DNA of 64,000 nucleotides, taken from assembly GCF_004794465.1 (NCBI RefSeq), contig NZ_SSDJ01000139.1:114014-178013 (forward strand), read 5' to 3'. This DNA comes from Microbacterium sp. K24 (lineage in GTDB: Bacteria; Actinomycetota; Actinomycetes; Actinomycetales; Microbacteriaceae). Under the pieces are notes generated by a model that saw only the letters and a list, made by a program, of their open reading frames with translations, was not told the DNA's origin and made no database searches. Both the position numbers and the translations under genes were made by a program. Shown here piece by piece: positions 43,511 to 53,114 of this stretch; the first letter of the stretch is position 1; every line of letters starts with the position of its first letter.

Positions 43511-44316
43511 ACGGCGACCGCCGCGCGGATGGGAGCGTGGTGCTGGTAGTCCTCCACCACGAAGTCCTCGTACTGGTAGCCGAGGATCGACTCCGGCACG
43601 CGGGCGAAGCGGAGCGTCGGGTAGGCGAACGGCTCGCGTGTCAGCTGCTCCTTCACCTGCTCGAGGTGGTTGTCGTAGATGTGGCAGTCCCCGCCCGTCC
43701 ACACGAAATCGCCCGGCTCGAGCCCGACCTGCTGGGCGATCATCATCGTCAGCAGGGCGTACGAGGCGATGTTGAACGGCACGCCGAGGAACATGTCGGC
43801 GCTGCGCTGGTAGAGCTGGCACGACAGCTTGCCGTCGGCGACGTAGAACTGGAAGAGAGCGTGGCACGGCGCGAGCGCCATGTCGGGGATGTCGGCCGGG
43901 TTCCACGCCGACACGATCAGCCGGCGGGAGTCCGGCGACTGACGGATCTGGTCGATGACCTGGGAGAGCTGGTCGATGCTCTCGCCGTCCGGCGTCGGCC
44001 ACGAGCGCCACTGCACGCCGTACACCGGGCCGAGGTCGCCCGACGCGTCGGCCCACTCGTCCCAGATCGTCACGCCGTTGTCCTGCAGCCAGCGCACGTT
44101 CGACTCTCCTCGCAGGAACCAGAGGAGCTCGTAGGCGATCGACTTGAAATGGACCCGCTTGGTGGTGATCAGCGGGAACCCCTGCGACAGGTCGAAACGG
44201 ATCTGCCTGCCGAAGACGCTCGTCGTGCCGGTGCCCGTGCGATCCGACTTGTGCGTGCCGGTCTCCAGCACGTCGCGGAGCAGGTCTTCGTACGGGGTCG
44301 GGACGCCAGCGCTCAT
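43507..44316 (-). CDS. thyA: Thymidylate synthase
   Basis: It methylates dUMP to dTMP with methylene-tetrahydrofolate. The catalytic cysteine is in [12 protein letters not shown], and other motifs are [19 protein letters not shown] and [12 protein letters not shown]. The 269-residue length is typical. TATCGT (complement of 44324-44329) is seven bases upstream of ATG 44316, suggesting a leaderless start. A GTG at 44325 would add three residues but overlaps that hexamer. Confidence 0.97.
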   Translation of the reverse strand: MSAGVPTPYEDLLRDVLETGTHKSDRTGTGTTSVFGRQIRFDLSQGFPLITTKRVHFKSIAYELLWFLRGESNVRWLQDNGVTIWDEWADASGDLGPVYGVQWRSWPTPDGESIDQLSQVIDQIRQSPDSRRLIVSAWNPADIPDMALAPCHALFQFYVADGKLSCQLYQRSADMFLGVPFNIASYALLTMMIAQQVGLEPGDFVWTGGDCHIYDNHLEQVKEQLTREPFAYPTLRFARVPESILGYQYEDFVVEDYQHHAPIRAAVAV

Positions 44317-44434
44317 GACAGCCACGATACCCGCCCCTCCGCGGGCACGGGCGGATGCCGTCCCGCTCGCGCGCCGATCGTCACGGTCGGAAACATCGGC
44401 CCTCCGACCCCTCCGACAGACGTACTCTCAAGCC

Positions 44435-44848
44435 ATGTCGCCATTCCTCGCGGGAGCCATCGCGGCAGCACTGCTCGTGCTCGCCACGATCATCGGCGTG
44501 GTCCTGCGTCGCCGCGACGGACGCCGCCGCGATGCGGGTGCGCTCCGCTTCGACCCGGCGGATGCCGCATCGGCCGAGCTCGGATCGCGTGCCACTCTGG
44601 TGCAGTTCAGCACGGAGATGTGCGCGCGATGCCCGCAGGTGCGACGGATGCTCGACGCCTACGCGTCGGACCACGACGGGCTGCGTCACGTCGAGGTCGA
44701 CCTGACTCATCGGCCGGACCTCTCCGTTCGTTACAAGGTGCTGCAGACGCCCACCACGTTCCTGATCGACGGCTCCGGCGCCGTCCGTGCCCGATTCCAC
44801 GGGGTGCCCCATCGGCACGCCCTCACCGAAGCCGTCGCCTCCGTCTGA
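44435..44848 (+). CDS. Membrane-anchored thioredoxin-like protein
   Basis: A 137-residue protein with one N-terminal membrane span (about residues 4-26) and a thioredoxin fold with redox motif C63ARC66 and the cis-proline in QTPTTFLID. The orientation of the domain cannot be fixed. The positive residues after the span (RRRDGRRRD) favour a cytoplasmic domain. TACTCT (44423-44428) lies six bases before the ATG. It is followed by DUF4395 and OsmC genes, suggesting a thiol-redox unit. Confidence 0.86.
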   Translation: MSPFLAGAIAAALLVLATIIGVVLRRRDGRRRDAGALRFDPADAASAELGSRATLVQFSTEMCARCPQVRRMLDAYASDHDGLRHVEVDLTHRPDLSVRYKVLQTPTTFLIDGSGAVRARFHGVPHRHALTEAVASV

Positions 44849-44869
44849 GGCCCGAAGAGCGGAGCACCC

Positions 44870-45436
44870 ATGACCACTCCTGCAGGCATCGACCCTCGCG
44901 GTCCCCGCTTCGCCGCCACGATCACGGCGGTGCTGCTGCTCGTCGCGACGTTTCTGGCACTCATCGGCATCTCCACCGCGCAGGCCCCCGGTTGGTTCGC
45001 GTATCAGCCCCTCGCCGACGCGACATTCGCCCCGGGCACGTGGGCGATCGCTTCCGCATCCCTCGCGCAGCGCGTGCTCGACCCCGGTTTCCTCCTCACC
45101 GTCGCGATCGCCCTTCTGTTCCTCTGGAGCGTCGCGTCGCCGACGACCGCCCCCTGGGGCGTGCTGTTCCGCCGACTCGTGAGGCCCCGTCTGGCGCCGC
45201 CGGTGGAACTCGAAGACCCGCGTCCGCCGCGGTTCTCGCAGGGTGTCGGGCTCTTCGTGGTCGGCGTCGGCCTGGTCCTGCACCTGATCGGCGTGCCGTG
45301 GGCTCTTCCGATCGCCACCGCCGCCGCCTTCCTCGCGGCATTCCTGAACGCAGCCTTCGCCTTCTGCCTCGGTTGCCAGCTCTACCTGCTGCTGCAGCGC
45401 GCTGGGCTCATCGGTCGAGCGGCATCCACGGTCTGA
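44870..45436 (+). CDS. DUF4395 membrane protein
   Basis: A 188-residue protein with four membrane spans. The C-terminal part is the DUF4395 pattern PPRFSQGVGLF followed by NAAFAFCLGCQLYLLL, whose paired cysteines (CLGC) could shuttle electrons across the membrane. Genes of this type often sit beside thioredoxin-like genes, as here (21 bases after the previous stop). The function is unknown. An electron-transfer role with the thioredoxin is inferred from context. GGAG lies just upstream of the ATG. Confidence 0.85.
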   Translation: MTTPAGIDPRGPRFAATITAVLLLVATFLALIGISTAQAPGWFAYQPLADATFAPGTWAIASASLAQRVLDPGFLLTVAIALLFLWSVASPTTAPWGVLFRRLVRPRLAPPVELEDPRPPRFSQGVGLFVVGVGLVLHLIGVPWALPIATAAAFLAAFLNAAFAFCLGCQLYLLLQRAGLIGRAASTV

Positions 45437-45520
45437 CCGCTGTTCCGTCGGGTCCGCCCGGTCGATAGGCTGGCCGCTACGCGAGCGCGCACCGAGCGCT
45501 CTGCGAGAACCGGAGGAATC

Positions 45521-45946
45521 ATGCCCGTCACCAGCGAAGCCGCCAGCACGTGGACCGGATCCCTCATGGAAGGGTCGGGCACGGTCGCCTTCTCGTCGTC
45601 GAACCTCGGCACCTTCCCGATCAACTGGAAGGCCCGCAGCGAAGGCAGCGACACGACCACCACGCCGGAAGAGCTCATCGCGGCCGCGCACTCGTCATGC
45701 TTCAGCATGGCTCTCTCGCACGCCCTCGCCGAGAACGGCACCCCGCCGGAGAAGGTGGACACCACCGCCTCCGTGACCTTCAAGCCGGGCGTCGGCATCA
45801 CCGGAAGCCACCTCAACGTGAACGCGGTCGTCCCCGGGCTCACGGCCGAAAAGTTCCAGGAGATCGCCGCCGAGGCGAAGACCGGGTGCCCGGTCTCTCA
45901 GGCGCTCGCGGGAATCGAGATCACGCTCGAGGCCACGCTCGCCTGA
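45521..45946 (+). CDS. OsmC-family peroxiredoxin
   Basis: A 141-residue member of the OsmC/Ohr family that reduces organic hydroperoxides. The peroxidatic cysteine is in AAHSSCFSMALSHAL, and the resolving cysteine is in TGCPVSQALAG. The pattern and spacing suit OsmC better than Ohr. GGAGGA lies four bases before the ATG. It lies 84 bases after the DUF4395 gene and is convergent with the gene at 45947 with no gap. Confidence 0.92.
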   Translation: MPVTSEAASTWTGSLMEGSGTVAFSSSNLGTFPINWKARSEGSDTTTTPEELIAAAHSSCFSMALSHALAENGTPPEKVDTTASVTFKPGVGITGSHLNVNAVVPGLTAEKFQEIAAEAKTGCPVSQALAGIEITLEATLA

Positions 45947-46399
45947 TCACGCGCGCGAACGGGCGGAGCGGGCGAGGCGGATCGCCTCGCGGATGCTGCC
46001 CCGGGCGTCCTTGCGGCGTCCGGCGGCATCCTGCACGACACCCAGGCGGTAGCGGGAACGCCAGTCCGTGGCCGCCGCCTCGGCTTCGGCCGTATACCGC
46101 GCGATCAGCGGATCGGCGTCGGCTCGCGCGATCCGGCCGCTCGGCGTCAGCTCCGTCTCGACCGGCGGCATGCCGCCCTCGGCCTCGAGCTGTCGTCCGA
46201 GCCGGTCGGCCGAGAATCCGAACTGCATCTCCCGGACGAGTGCCCAGGCTCCGATCGGCGTGAGAACGAGGAGCGTGATCCCCATCCCGATCGAGATGGG
46301 GGTGCCGACCGAGATGAACATCACCGCGAGCCAGATCGCGACGGCCAGATAGACGAGCAGCGCGGCGGCCATCAGCCCGACGCCGATCCGCGACATCAT
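45947..46399 (-). CDS. Membrane protein with a TPR-like tail
   Basis: I do not recognise a named family for this 150-residue protein. Two membrane spans (about residues 5-30 and 36-56) precede a helical region where SRYRLGVVQDAAGRRKDARGSIREAIRLA looks like a single tetratricopeptide-type hairpin (split here for reading). The ATG overlaps the dapB stop as ATGA, so it is co-translated with dapB. It ends next to the OsmC stop. Confidence 0.72.
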   Translation of the reverse strand: MMSRIGVGLMAAALLVYLAVAIWLAVMFISVGTPISIGMGITLLVLTPIGAWALVREMQFGFSADRLGRQLEAEGGMPPVETELTPSGRIARADADPLIARYTAEAEAAATDWRSRYRLGVVQDAAGRRKDARGSIREAIRLARSARSRA

Positions 46400-47136
46400 G
46401 CGCGGATGCCGATGTCGATCATGTTCTCGAGACCCACGAACACGCCCGTGGCGTCACGCGCGAACGGCACCGCAAGACGGATGCCGGGCGCGTAGGCGAG
46501 AGCGGAATCGACCGTGTCGTGCGTGAAGGTGAGGGATTCGCCGGGGCCCGCGAGGATGACCTCCTGCTTGGCGACCACACCGGGACGGCGCAGCGAGTGG
46601 ATCGGCACGCTGCCGACCTGCTGACCGCGGGCGCGCTGATCGGCGTGCGGGGCGCTCACCGGCCCCTGCTCGGCGCGCGCCGCCGCGATGAGTTCGGCGG
46701 TGCGCACAGCCGTGCCGCTCGGCGAGTCGATCTTCGTCTCGCGGTGCGCCTCGATGATCTCCGCCGACCCGAAGAACGGCGCGGCCGCGGCGGCCAGTGC
46801 CGAGCCCAGAACCGAGCCCAGCGAGAAGTTCGGGATGAACACCGCACCCGTGCCGGCAGCCTCGACGAGCGGACGCACGAGCGCGATGCGCTCCGCCGAC
46901 CAGCCCGACGTCGCCACCAGGATGTTGATCCCCCGCTCGACGGCGGCACGCACCACGTCGATGCTGATCTGCGGCGTCGACGCATCGACGACGAGGTCGG
47001 CTCCGTCGAGTTCGGAGAGATCGCTCGACGACGTCAGCACGCGGCTCACCTCGAAGCCCTCGAGCTCGTCGATCACCGCGTGGATGATCGTGCCGAGCTT
47101 CCCGGTTCCGCCGACGAGTGCTACCTGCGAGGTCAT
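46396..47136 (-). CDS. dapB: 4-hydroxy-tetrahydrodipicolinate reductase
   Basis: It reduces the DapA product with NAD(P)H in diaminopimelate synthesis. The 246 residues have the Rossmann loop VGGTGKLGTII, the catalytic EAHRETKIDSPSGTAVRTAE with H and K, and FVGLENMIDIG at the end. This is the shorter actinobacterial form. TAGACT (complement of 47143-47148) is six bases upstream of the ATG. It leads an operon with the TPR-like membrane protein. Confidence 0.96.
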   Translation of the reverse strand: MTSQVALVGGTGKLGTIIHAVIDELEGFEVSRVLTSSSDLSELDGADLVVDASTPQISIDVVRAAVERGINILVATSGWSAERIALVRPLVEAAGTGAVFIPNFSLGSVLGSALAAAAAPFFGSAEIIEAHRETKIDSPSGTAVRTAELIAAARAEQGPVSAPHADQRARGQQVGSVPIHSLRRPGVVAKQEVILAGPGESLTFTHDTVDSALAYAPGIRLAVPFARDATGVFVGLENMIDIGIRA

Positions 47137-47186
47137 GCATCCAGTCTATGGAGCGGGCGACCGCTTCCGTCCGGGGCGCGCGGGCC

Positions 47187-47789
47187 TCAGACCGGCATCG
47201 GGTCGGGGATGCCCGTGCGCAGCTCGAACGGCAGGTGCCCCGTGTCGTTGTGATTGAGCAGCGTCCAGGGGCGCCCCTGCTTCTGCGCGATGATCGTCAG
47301 CCCACAGTGCGCCTGGTTCAGGGTCATCCAGCGCCACTCCGGCGCGCCGAGCACCTCGCGGACGAACCACGAGATGACGAAGTTGTGCGTGATGAGGACC
47401 TCGTGGACCTCGCCGTTCTTGCGCATCAGGAACTCGTTCACCGCGTCGTCCATCTGTGCACGACCGGCGTCGATCTCGGCGTCCGAGATCGACCCGAAGA
47501 ACGGCTCGTACGCGGCGGGCGTCTCCTCGGTCATGCCCGTGGGGACGCAGTCGAAGAGCAGCGCCGTCGGCTCGGGGTCGACGGACGGGAGCCGTCCCGC
47601 GATCGCGCGGGCCGTCTCGTTCGCGCGCAGCAGCGGCGAATGCCAGACGGCATCGAGCGGAAGCCCGGACAGCCGATCGGCGATCAGCTCGGCCTGGCGT
47701 TGTCCGCGGGGCGAGAGGGGTCCGTCGGCGAGGCCGTGCTCGGCATCCTGATGTTCACCGTGTCTGACCAGATATATGTAGTGCGTCAC
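47187..47789 (-). CDS. Histidine phosphatase family protein
   Basis: A 200-residue phosphoglycerate-mutase-like phosphatase with the catalytic LVRHGEHQDAEHGLADGPLSPRG at the N-terminus (histidine in RHGE) and the second histidine in THNFVISWFV. Such proteins hydrolyse small phospho-metabolites, and the substrate is unknown. The start is GTG at 47789. No clear ribosome-binding site or TANNNT is seen before it, so the start is less sure than the family. Confidence 0.87.
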   Translation of the reverse strand: MTHYIYLVRHGEHQDAEHGLADGPLSPRGQRQAELIADRLSGLPLDAVWHSPLLRANETARAIAGRLPSVDPEPTALLFDCVPTGMTEETPAAYEPFFGSISDAEIDAGRAQMDDAVNEFLMRKNGEVHEVLITHNFVISWFVREVLGAPEWRWMTLNQAHCGLTIIAQKQGRPWTLLNHNDTGHLPFELRTGIPDPMPV

Positions 47790-47858
47790 AACTCGCTCGC
47801 TTCATCGCCAGCATCCGCCGGGCCTCTCATCCACCCTATGTCACAGGTGGGACGATGC

Positions 47859-48896
47859 TCAGTTGCCCGCACGCGTGAGCTCTGCGACCTGGGTGCGCGA
47901 GAGCGTGACGCCCGCGCCCTGCATGAGCTCGTCGACGTGATCGGTCGCGAACGTGTTCACGATCGGCGCCGCGATCGTGCGCTGCGCAAGGAGCCACGCG
48001 ATGGAGACGGCAGCCACGGGCACTGCGAGGTCGCCGGCGACCTGATCGAGCGCGCGGAGGATCTTGATGCCCCGGCGGTTGAGATGTCCGCGCAGCTGCT
48101 CGCCGCGGACGCCCTGCGAGGTCAGCGCCTTGCTGCGGTGACGACCCGACAGGAAGCCGTGCTCGAGCGCGTGCGAGGGGGTCACAGCGAGGTTCTGAGC
48201 CCCGGCGACGAGGCGCAGATCGCCCTCGAACGGCTGCCGACGGAGCAGGTTGTACGGCGCGTCGATCACCTCGATGCGCGGGTAGCCTGCCGAAGCCAGG
48301 ATGCGCGCCTCGACCAGACGCTCCGGGGCGAAGCCGAAGGCCCCGACGGCGCCGATCTTGCCCGCGTCCTTGAGCCATTCGACCGTCGCGAGGGTGTCTT
48401 CGACGTTCGTCGTGCTGTCGAGCGTCGCATCGAGGTACAGCACGTCGATGCGCTCCACGCCGAGACGCGTCAAGGATCCTTCGACGGCCCGCACGAGGTT
48501 CACGGAGCCGAGCCCCGGGTTGTCGGCATGAGCGCCGATGCGCACGCTCAGGATCGCGCGTTCGCGCTGACCGCGGGACCGGAGCCACTGCCCGATGATG
48601 TGCTCGCTGCGTCCGCCGGAGAATCCGTCGGCGGTGTGGATCGCATTGCCGCCGAACTCCACGTAGCGATCGAGGATGGCATGACTCGTCTCGAGGTCGA
48701 CGTTCCAGCCGAACTCGGCGGCGCCCAGCATCAGCGGGAATGTTTCGAAGCCGGTCTCGCCGAGAGCCTGACGGACGTTCTCACCGACTCCGGGTCCGAC
48801 GATCGGGATCGGAGCGGAAGGGTGCTCGGCGGCGGCGGGTGCGGCGCCCTGGGCTCGCTCGTCTGACGCTCCCGCGCCTACGCTGAACAACCGCAT
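47859..48896 (-). CDS. Aldo/keto reductase-like pseudoenzyme
   Basis: A 345-residue protein with the AKR TIM-barrel pattern from about residue 53 (LMLGAAEFGWN, GGRSEHIIGQWL, EGSLTRLGVERIDVLYL, GKIGAVGAFGF). All four catalytic tetrad positions are changed: Asp to H87 (in IHTADGF), Tyr to F92, Lys to R119 (in LSVRIG) and His to D156 (in VLYLD). The usual chemistry should be impossible, so a binding or regulatory role is likely. The frame is intact. About 50 extra, Ala/Pro-rich residues lie at the N-terminus. A GGGGGTGA stretch precedes the ATG. Confidence 0.83.
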   Translation of the reverse strand: MRLFSVGAGASDERAQGAAPAAAEHPSAPIPIVGPGVGENVRQALGETGFETFPLMLGAAEFGWNVDLETSHAILDRYVEFGGNAIHTADGFSGGRSEHIIGQWLRSRGQRERAILSVRIGAHADNPGLGSVNLVRAVEGSLTRLGVERIDVLYLDATLDSTTNVEDTLATVEWLKDAGKIGAVGAFGFAPERLVEARILASAGYPRIEVIDAPYNLLRRQPFEGDLRLVAGAQNLAVTPSHALEHGFLSGRHRSKALTSQGVRGEQLRGHLNRRGIKILRALDQVAGDLAVPVAAVSIAWLLAQRTIAAPIVNTFATDHVDELMQGAGVTLSRTQVAELTRAGN

Positions 48897-49057
48897 ACTC
48901 TCACCCCCGCGTAGATCGGTGCGTGCCGACCTGCGTCACTGCTCGTGGTGCACCCCCCGGTGCGTACTTCGAGGGTAAGCGACATCGGCGAACGTCCCGA
49001 CCAATCAGGGGAACGGCGCGAAAACTTCCCATAACAGTTTGGTCACGTCTCGACGAC

Positions 49058-49096
49058 GGAACCCGGGCCCGTCCTGTGCGGACGGACCCGGGTTCC
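49058..49096 (-). terminator. Hairpin terminator downstream of pnp
   Basis: Seventeen-base arms GGAACCCGGGCCCGTCC (49058-49074) and GGACGGACCCGGGTTCC (49080-49096) match with one mismatch around a five-base loop. It begins 17 bases after the pnp stop. No U-run follows on the minus strand, so it may act as an RNA 3'-end stabiliser as much as a terminator. Confidence 0.7.
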
Positions 49097-49112
49097 AGTT
49101 CGAGCGTGGTGC

Positions 49113-51389
49113 TTACTCGGCGGCTGCGGCCTCGACGGGCTCAGCTTCTGCGGCGGGCGCCTCGTCGATGACGGGCTCCAGCGACAGCTTGCCGCGGTCG
49201 TCGATCTTCGTGATCTTCACGAGGATCTTCTGACCGACCGAGAGGACGTCGTCGACGTTCTCGACGCGCTTGCCACCGGCGAGCTTGCGCACCTCGGTGA
49301 CGTGCAGCAGGCCGTCCTTGCCGGGAAGCAGCGAGACGAAGGCGCCGAACGTGGCGATCTTCACGACGGTTCCGAGGAACTGCTCGCCGATCTCCGGGTT
49401 GGTCGGGTTGGCGATCGCGTTCACCTGCGCACGAGCGGCTTCGGCCGAGGGGCCGTCCGTCGCGCCGATGTAGACGGTGCCGTCCTCCTCGATGGAGATC
49501 TGCGCGCCGGTCTCATCCTGGATCGCGTTGATCGTCTTGCCCTTCGGGCCGATCAGCTCGCCGATCTTGTCGACCGGGATCTGCACGCTGATGACGCGGG
49601 GCGCGGTCGGCGCCATCTCGTCAGGAGCGTCGATCGCGGCGTTCAGGACGTTGAGGATCGTCAGACGAGCCTCGCGAGCCTGGGTCAGCGCACCGGCGAG
49701 CACCGACGACGGGATACCGTCGAGCTTCGTGTCGAGCTGGATCGCGGTCACGAACTCGCTGGTACCGGCGACCTTGAAGTCCATGTCGCCGAGAGCGTCT
49801 TCCGCACCGAGGATGTCGGTCAGAGCCGCGTAGCGGGTCTCGCCGTTGACCTCGTCGGAGACGAGACCCATGGCGATACCGGCGACGGGAGCGCGCAGCG
49901 GCACACCCGCGTTCAGCAGGGACAGGGTGGAGGCGCAGACGGAACCCATCGACGTCGAGCCGTTGGAGCTGAGCGCCTCGGACACCTGACGGATCGCGTA
50001 CGGAAACTCCTCGCGGCTCGGCAGCACCGGCACGAGGGCGCGCTCGGCGAGGAAGCCGTGCCCGATCTCGCGACGCTTCGGCGAACCGACACGGCCGGTC
50101 TCACCGGTCGAGTAGGGCGGGAAGTTGTAGTGGTGCATGTAGCGCTTGCTGGTCGTGGGCGACAGCGAGTCGATCTGCTGCTCCATCTTCAGCATGTTCA
50201 GCGTGGTGATACCCATGATCTGGGTCTCGCCGCGCTGGAAGATCGCCGAACCGTGAACGCGCGGGATGACCTGCACCTCGGCGTCGAGCGGACGGATGTC
50301 CGCCAGGCCGCGACCGTCGATGCGAGCACCCTCGGTGAGGATGCGGCCGCGGACGATCTTCTTCGTGACCGACTTGTAGGCGGCGGAGAACTCGAGCGGA
50401 GCCGCGGCCGGGAGCGAACCCGCCTCGGTGGCTTCGATGAGCTCGGCCTTGACGCGGTCCTTGATCGCGTCGTCGGCGGTCTGACGCTCGGTCTTGTCGG
50501 CGATCTGGTAGACGCCGACGAGCTCGTCGTAGGAACGGCCGGCGACGAAGTCGTAGACCTCCTGGCTGTACGCCGGGAAGACCGGGTAGACGCCCGGCTC
50601 CTTCGACGCGGTCGCGGCGAGCTCGGCCTGAGCCTTCACCAGCTGCGCGATGAACGGCTTCGAGGCCTCGAGGCCCTGGGCGACGATCTCCTCGTTCGGC
50701 TTGGTGGCGCCGGCCTTGATCAGGTTCCAGCTGCCCTCGGTGGCCTCGGCCTCGACCATCATGATGGCGACGTCTTCCGTGCCATCGTTCTTGGTGACGA
50801 CGCGACCGGCGACGATCAGGTCGAAGACGGCCTCCGACACCTGCTCGGCGGTCGGGAACGCGACCCACTGGTCGGCGTTCTCGCCGTGACCCGGGATGAA
50901 CGCGAGACGCACACCGGCGACGGGGCCCGAGAACGGCAGACCGGAGATCTGCGTGGATGCGGACGCCGCGTTGATCGCGAGGGCGTCGTAGAACTCGCCC
51001 GGAGCGATGGACAGCACGGTGATGACGATCTGGACCTCGTTGCGCAGGCCGTCGACGAACGACGGACGCAGCGGGCGGTCGATCAGACGGCAGACGAGGA
51101 TCGCCTCGGTGGAGGGGCGGCCCTCACGACGGAAGAACGAGCCGGGGATCTTGCCGGCGGCGTAGGAGCGCTCCTCGACGTCGACCGTCAGCGGGAAGAA
51201 GTCGAAGCCCTCGCGCGGGTGCTTGCCAGCGCTGGTGGCCGAGAGGAGCATGGTCTCGCCGTCGAGGTACGCGGCGACTGCGCCCTGAGCCTGCTGCGCG
51301 AGGCGGCCGGTCTCGAAGCGGATGGTGCGGGTGCCGAAGCGGCCGTTGTCGAGAACGGCCTCGGTGGCGGTGATTTCAGGACCTTCCAA
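49113..51389 (-). CDS. pnp: Polyribonucleotide nucleotidyltransferase
   Basis: PNPase degrades RNA phosphorolytically from the 3' end and makes (p)ppGpp in some actinobacteria. The 758 residues contain two RNase PH domains ([16 protein letters not shown] in the first, [23 protein letters not shown] in the second, here given in part), a KH domain with IGPKGKTIN and an S1 domain with [13 protein letters not shown]. The start is TTG at 51389, chosen for AAGGAG seven bases upstream and the family N-terminus. The ORF upstream of it is not conserved. The usual rpsO partner is not in the window. Confidence 0.96.
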   Translation of the reverse strand: MEGPEITATEAVLDNGRFGTRTIRFETGRLAQQAQGAVAAYLDGETMLLSATSAGKHPREGFDFFPLTVDVEERSYAAGKIPGSFFRREGRPSTEAILVCRLIDRPLRPSFVDGLRNEVQIVITVLSIAPGEFYDALAINAASASTQISGLPFSGPVAGVRLAFIPGHGENADQWVAFPTAEQVSEAVFDLIVAGRVVTKNDGTEDVAIMMVEAEATEGSWNLIKAGATKPNEEIVAQGLEASKPFIAQLVKAQAELAATASKEPGVYPVFPAYSQEVYDFVAGRSYDELVGVYQIADKTERQTADDAIKDRVKAELIEATEAGSLPAAAPLEFSAAYKSVTKKIVRGRILTEGARIDGRGLADIRPLDAEVQVIPRVHGSAIFQRGETQIMGITTLNMLKMEQQIDSLSPTTSKRYMHHYNFPPYSTGETGRVGSPKRREIGHGFLAERALVPVLPSREEFPYAIRQVSEALSSNGSTSMGSVCASTLSLLNAGVPLRAPVAGIAMGLVSDEVNGETRYAALTDILGAEDALGDMDFKVAGTSEFVTAIQLDTKLDGIPSSVLAGALTQAREARLTILNVLNAAIDAPDEMAPTAPRVISVQIPVDKIGELIGPKGKTINAIQDETGAQISIEEDGTVYIGATDGPSAEAARAQVNAIANPTNPEIGEQFLGTVVKIATFGAFVSLLPGKDGLLHVTEVRKLAGGKRVENVDDVLSVGQKILVKITKIDDRGKLSLEPVIDEAPAAEAEPVEAAAAE

Positions 51390-51754
51390 GAGGTCTCTCC
51401 TTCTTTGTTTAGACTCGCGAATCCGTATGACGCGCGAGCGCATTCAAGAGGAGCGGAAACAGCAGGGTTCGGGCGCGCGGGCACTCCCGCGAACATCGCC
51501 TGCGCTGGCCACCAGTAGAAAGCCACCCGACATCTCCCGCCGAGGAACCCACCACAGGGGACCAGCTTCTCCGCCGCTCGCTCCATGAGTCGATATGAAA
51601 TTGTGCAGTTGACACACGTCAACCCCACCCAGCCTACCAGCGGGATCCCCGGAATCCCGCGAGCCGATGCTCATGACGGATCGGACATGTCCCGGCCACG
51701 AGGCGTTCACCGCCCGGACGCCGGGGCGAGAGCGGCATCCGCTGTGCTGACATC
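51390..51754. other. 365-bp gene-free region between pnp and the UDP-glucose dehydrogenase gene
   Basis: I see no credible coding sequence here. Short frames exist but have no start signal or conserved content. The region should hold the divergent promoters and a long pnp leader. The pnp leader would be about 200 bases if the TTGACG near 51620 is its -35. A 6-4-6 palindrome lies at 51608-51623. Confidence 0.6.
51608..51623. promoter_or_regulatory. GTTGAC-ACAC-GTCAAC palindrome at the likely pnp promoter
   Basis: Perfect six-base arms flank ACAC. On the minus strand the element contains TTGACG, a good -35, with an A+T-rich stretch (ATTTCATAT) at -10 distance. It is 219-234 bases upstream of the pnp start. 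Confidence 0.45.
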
Positions 51755-53065
51755 ATGCGCATGTCAGTGATCGGATGCGGGTACCTCGGTGCCGTGCACG
51801 CCGCGGCCATGGCCTCGATCGGACACGACGTCGTCGGCATCGACGTCGACGAAGACAAGGTCGCCGCTCTCGCCTCCGGGACGGCGCCCTTCTTCGAGCC
51901 GCGGCTCTCCGAGCTGCTCGCGGACGGCCTCGCCTCCGGACGCCTGCGCTTCCGCAGCAGCATGGCGGATGCCGCGGGGGCGGATGTGCACTTTCTCGCC
52001 GTCGGAACCCCGCAGGTCGCCGGCGGGCACGCCGCCGACCTCCGCTACGTCGACGCCGCGGTGGACGCCCTGCTCCCCCACCTCCGCCCGGGCGACGTGC
52101 TCGCCGGGAAGTCGACCGTGCCGGTCGGCACCGCCGCCCGGCTCGCCGAACGGATCGCCGACAGCGGCGCGACGCTGGTCTGGAATCCGGAGTTCCTCCG
52201 GGAAGGATGGGCCGTCCACGACACCCTCACTCCCGACAGGCTCGTCGTCGGAGCGGCACCCGGCGCCGACGGCGAGCGCGCGGTCGAGGTGCTGCGCTCG
52301 GCATACAGCTCCGCGCTCGAGGCCGGAACGCCCTTCCTGGTCACCGATCTCGCCACGTCCGAGCTGGTCAAGGGCGCGGCCAACGCCTTTCTCGCCACCA
52401 AGATCTCGTTCATCAATGCGATGGCGGAGATCGCCGAGGCCGCGGGCGCCGATGTCACCCTTCTCGCAGACGCCCTCGGCCACGACGGACGCATCGGACG
52501 CCGCTACCTCGGCTCCGGCATCGGCTTCGGCGGCGGATGCCTGCCGAAGGACATCCGCGCCTTCGCCGCCCGCGCCGAGGAGCTCGGGCGCGGAGAGTCC
52601 GTCGGCTTCCTGCGCGAGGTCGACGCGATCAACCTGCGGCGTCGCGACCGGGCCGTGCAGCTCGTCGTCGACGCGCTCGGCGGGCTCGTCTTCGGCCGAC
52701 GGATCGCGGTGCTGGGAGCGGCGTTCAAGCCCTTCAGCGACGACATCCGCGATTCGCCTGCACTCGACGTCGCCGTGCGGCTGCGCGGACTCGGCGCCGA
52801 CGTCGTCGTGACCGACCCGGCCGCCATCGACAACGCGCGGGCCGCGCACCCGCAGCTCGGTTACGCGAGAGAACGCGACGACGCCCTGCGGGAAGCGGAT
52901 GCGGTCGTGATCGTCACCGAGTGGGACGAGTACCGCCGTGACCTGTCGCCCACGCACGCGGGTGGTCTGGTGCGCGGTCGCATCATCGTCGACGGCCGGA
53001 ACTGCCTCGACGCGGAGGCCTGGCGGGCCGCGGGGTGGCAGTACCACGGCATGGGGCGGCGCTGA
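51755..53065 (+). CDS. UDP-glucose 6-dehydrogenase (UDP-glucose/GDP-mannose dehydrogenase family)
   Basis: It oxidises UDP-glucose to UDP-glucuronate with two NAD+. The 436 residues have the Rossmann start MRMSVIGCGYLGAVHA, the catalytic cysteine in GIGFGGGCLPKDIRAF, the lysine in ATSELVKGAANAFLATK and AFKPFSDDIRDSP near the C-terminus. The product would feed a glycolipid or surface polysaccharide. The convergent gene at 53115 is a glycosyltransferase fusion. No Shine-Dalgarno sequence is seen. ATG 51755 is chosen from the family N-terminus, and an ATG at 51761 is possible. Confidence 0.92.
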   Translation: MRMSVIGCGYLGAVHAAAMASIGHDVVGIDVDEDKVAALASGTAPFFEPRLSELLADGLASGRLRFRSSMADAAGADVHFLAVGTPQVAGGHAADLRYVDAAVDALLPHLRPGDVLAGKSTVPVGTAARLAERIADSGATLVWNPEFLREGWAVHDTLTPDRLVVGAAPGADGERAVEVLRSAYSSALEAGTPFLVTDLATSELVKGAANAFLATKISFINAMAEIAEAAGADVTLLADALGHDGRIGRRYLGSGIGFGGGCLPKDIRAFAARAEELGRGESVGFLREVDAINLRRRDRAVQLVVDALGGLVFGRRIAVLGAAFKPFSDDIRDSPALDVAVRLRGLGADVVVTDPAAIDNARAAHPQLGYARERDDALREADAVVIVTEWDEYRRDLSPTHAGGLVRGRIIVDGRNCLDAEAWRAAGWQYHGMGRR

Positions 53066-53114
53066 CGGCGGCTCGTCTCGCTTCGCCCGCTCGACGACCG
53101 GAAGCGACGACCGC

